Shown here piece after piece: positions 63,454 to 64,000 of a stretch of 64,000 nt of DNA; within the stretch, counting starts at the first letter, position 1, and the number at the start of each line of letters is the position of its first letter. Source of the DNA: Bacteroidales bacterium. GTDB lineage: Bacteria > Bacteroidota > Bacteroidia > Bacteroidales > UBA3824. The position numbers and the translations under genes were made by a program. The notes under the pieces are model-generated. The model saw only the letters and a program-made list of their open reading frames with translations, ran no database searches and was not told where the DNA came from. Where the stretch lies: the NCBI GenBank assembly GCA_016286055.1, contig JAEERW010000002.1, forward strand, positions 421,966-485,965, given 5' to 3'.

Positions 63454-64000
63454 ATGAAACAGAAACTACTAATATTACTAACCCTATTGACATTCTGCAC
63501 TGCGGTATCCTCTGCCCAGCGCAACTACCCCGTCCGTGCCACAGTGCAATACACCCCGCCATACAGCCTCTTTCTCGGCGACTATGCCACACCAAAACTC
63601 ATCATTACCCTTACAGGTCAAGACCTCTTAGACGCCAACTGCCCCTACAAACTCTCCATCTCGCTTGAATGTCAGAATGTTAAAGTAACTACAAAGCCAT
63701 CGTTCAACCCCGCACCTTTATATATTAACGGCGGACAGACCATAGTGCTAACAGGCGCCGACCTTGCAAGATATTTCGACATACAAAACCTTGATTTCCA
63801 CGGCATCACCGCCGCCAAATACCTCCAAAACGGACAACTGCCCGAAGGATTTTACCGCATGAACGTAAAAGTGATCCACTACCACGAAAACCGCGTAATC
63901 AGCAACACCGCCTTCACCATGTTCAACGCCCGCATGGGCAAGCCGCCTGTGCTCACCCTGCCCAAAGATAAGAGTCTTATCCCGCCCAACCAACAGGTAA
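63454..64000 (+). CDS. Exported protein of unknown function (partial, runs off the window)
   Basis: The gene begins ATG 63454, 6 bp after the FN3 gene, with a signal peptide (LLTLLTFCTAVSSAQ). The mature start reads RNYPVRATVQYTPPYSLFL, then DYATPKLIITLTGQDLLD. From memory this opening recurs in very large surface proteins of Bacteroidota that follow an FN3-repeat gene; this should be checked. The visible 182 residues show beta-sandwich-like strands. The C-terminus, any sorting domain and the full length are outside the window. Confidence 0.7.
   Translation, partial: MKQKLLILLTLLTFCTAVSSAQRNYPVRATVQYTPPYSLFLGDYATPKLIITLTGQDLLDANCPYKLSISLECQNVKVTTKPSFNPAPLYINGGQTIVLTGADLARYFDIQNLDFHGITAAKYLQNGQLPEGFYRMNVKVIHYHENRVISNTAFTMFNARMGKPPVLTLPKDKSLIPPNQQV

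Noticed and set aside
1..64000. tRNA, rRNA, transposase or integrase genes
   Set aside because: None was seen in the intergenic gaps, nearly all of which are under 300 bp and accounted for by promoters and terminators. A covariance-model search would settle small RNAs.

Overview
This 64 kb window comes from a Bacteroidota chromosome, most likely an uncultured Bacteroidales. The signs are: candidate promoters with the Bacteroidota -7 box TAnnTTTG and A-rich rather than Shine-Dalgarno leaders; two type IX secretion (T9SS) proteins (PorQ and a PorG/DUF6089 barrel) together with surface proteins carrying T9SS-type C-terminal sorting domains; BspA-like DUF285 repeat proteins; an S46 peptidase; bifunctional HisB; and MqnE of the futalosine menaquinone route. 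I saw no rRNA, tRNA, CRISPR array, transposase or phage gene, and coding density is high.

Layout. 1-12.2 kb (minus strand): a membrane glycosyltransferase and an MsbA-type ABC exporter, an MBL hydrolase with mqnE, a membrane-anchored protein with an internal duplication, a cupin-XRE regulator with an acyl-CoA ligase, and an overlapping pair of unknown exported proteins. 12.3-18.1 kb: a VapBC-like toxin-antitoxin pair with a clear promoter and operator-like palindrome, an esterase-LysM protein behind a beta-propeller lipoprotein, then purE, hpt, adk and an Lrp-type regulator. 18.2-28 kb: three BspA-like proteins surround hisH-hisA-hisF; the largest of the three has an in-frame stop inside its signal peptide. 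28-37 kb: a GPH sugar symporter with an outer-membrane protein, two overlapping peptidoglycan enzymes (MtgA and an MltD-like lytic transglycosylase), a DUF4369/DUF3298/DUF1460 envelope operon, PorQ, and a lipoprotein with a SPOR-like end.

37-52 kb (plus strand): hisB, a GT2 glycosyltransferase, a short Omp85 protein, nadK, porG, the rimP-nusA-infB operon with a strong hairpin in its leader, an S46 dipeptidyl-peptidase, phoH and purC. 52-61 kb (minus strand): a surface-adhesin operon made of a lipoprotein with an export-signal-like N-terminus, a 1775-residue SprB-repeat T9SS cargo and a BspA-like T9SS cargo. 61.4-64 kb (plus strand): a fibronectin-III protein followed by the start of a second exported protein that runs off the window.

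The unifying theme is the cell surface. Secretion parts (PorQ, PorG), their likely cargo (DUF285 and SprB adhesins), murein enzymes and outer-membrane biogenesis genes are interleaved with housekeeping operons. The observations most worth following are the stop codon in the signal peptide at 20250, the leader hairpin before rimP-nusA-infB, the near-identical sorting-domain DNA shared by neighbouring BspA genes, the 9.3 kb adhesin operon, and the pair of uncharacterised exported proteins at the right edge.
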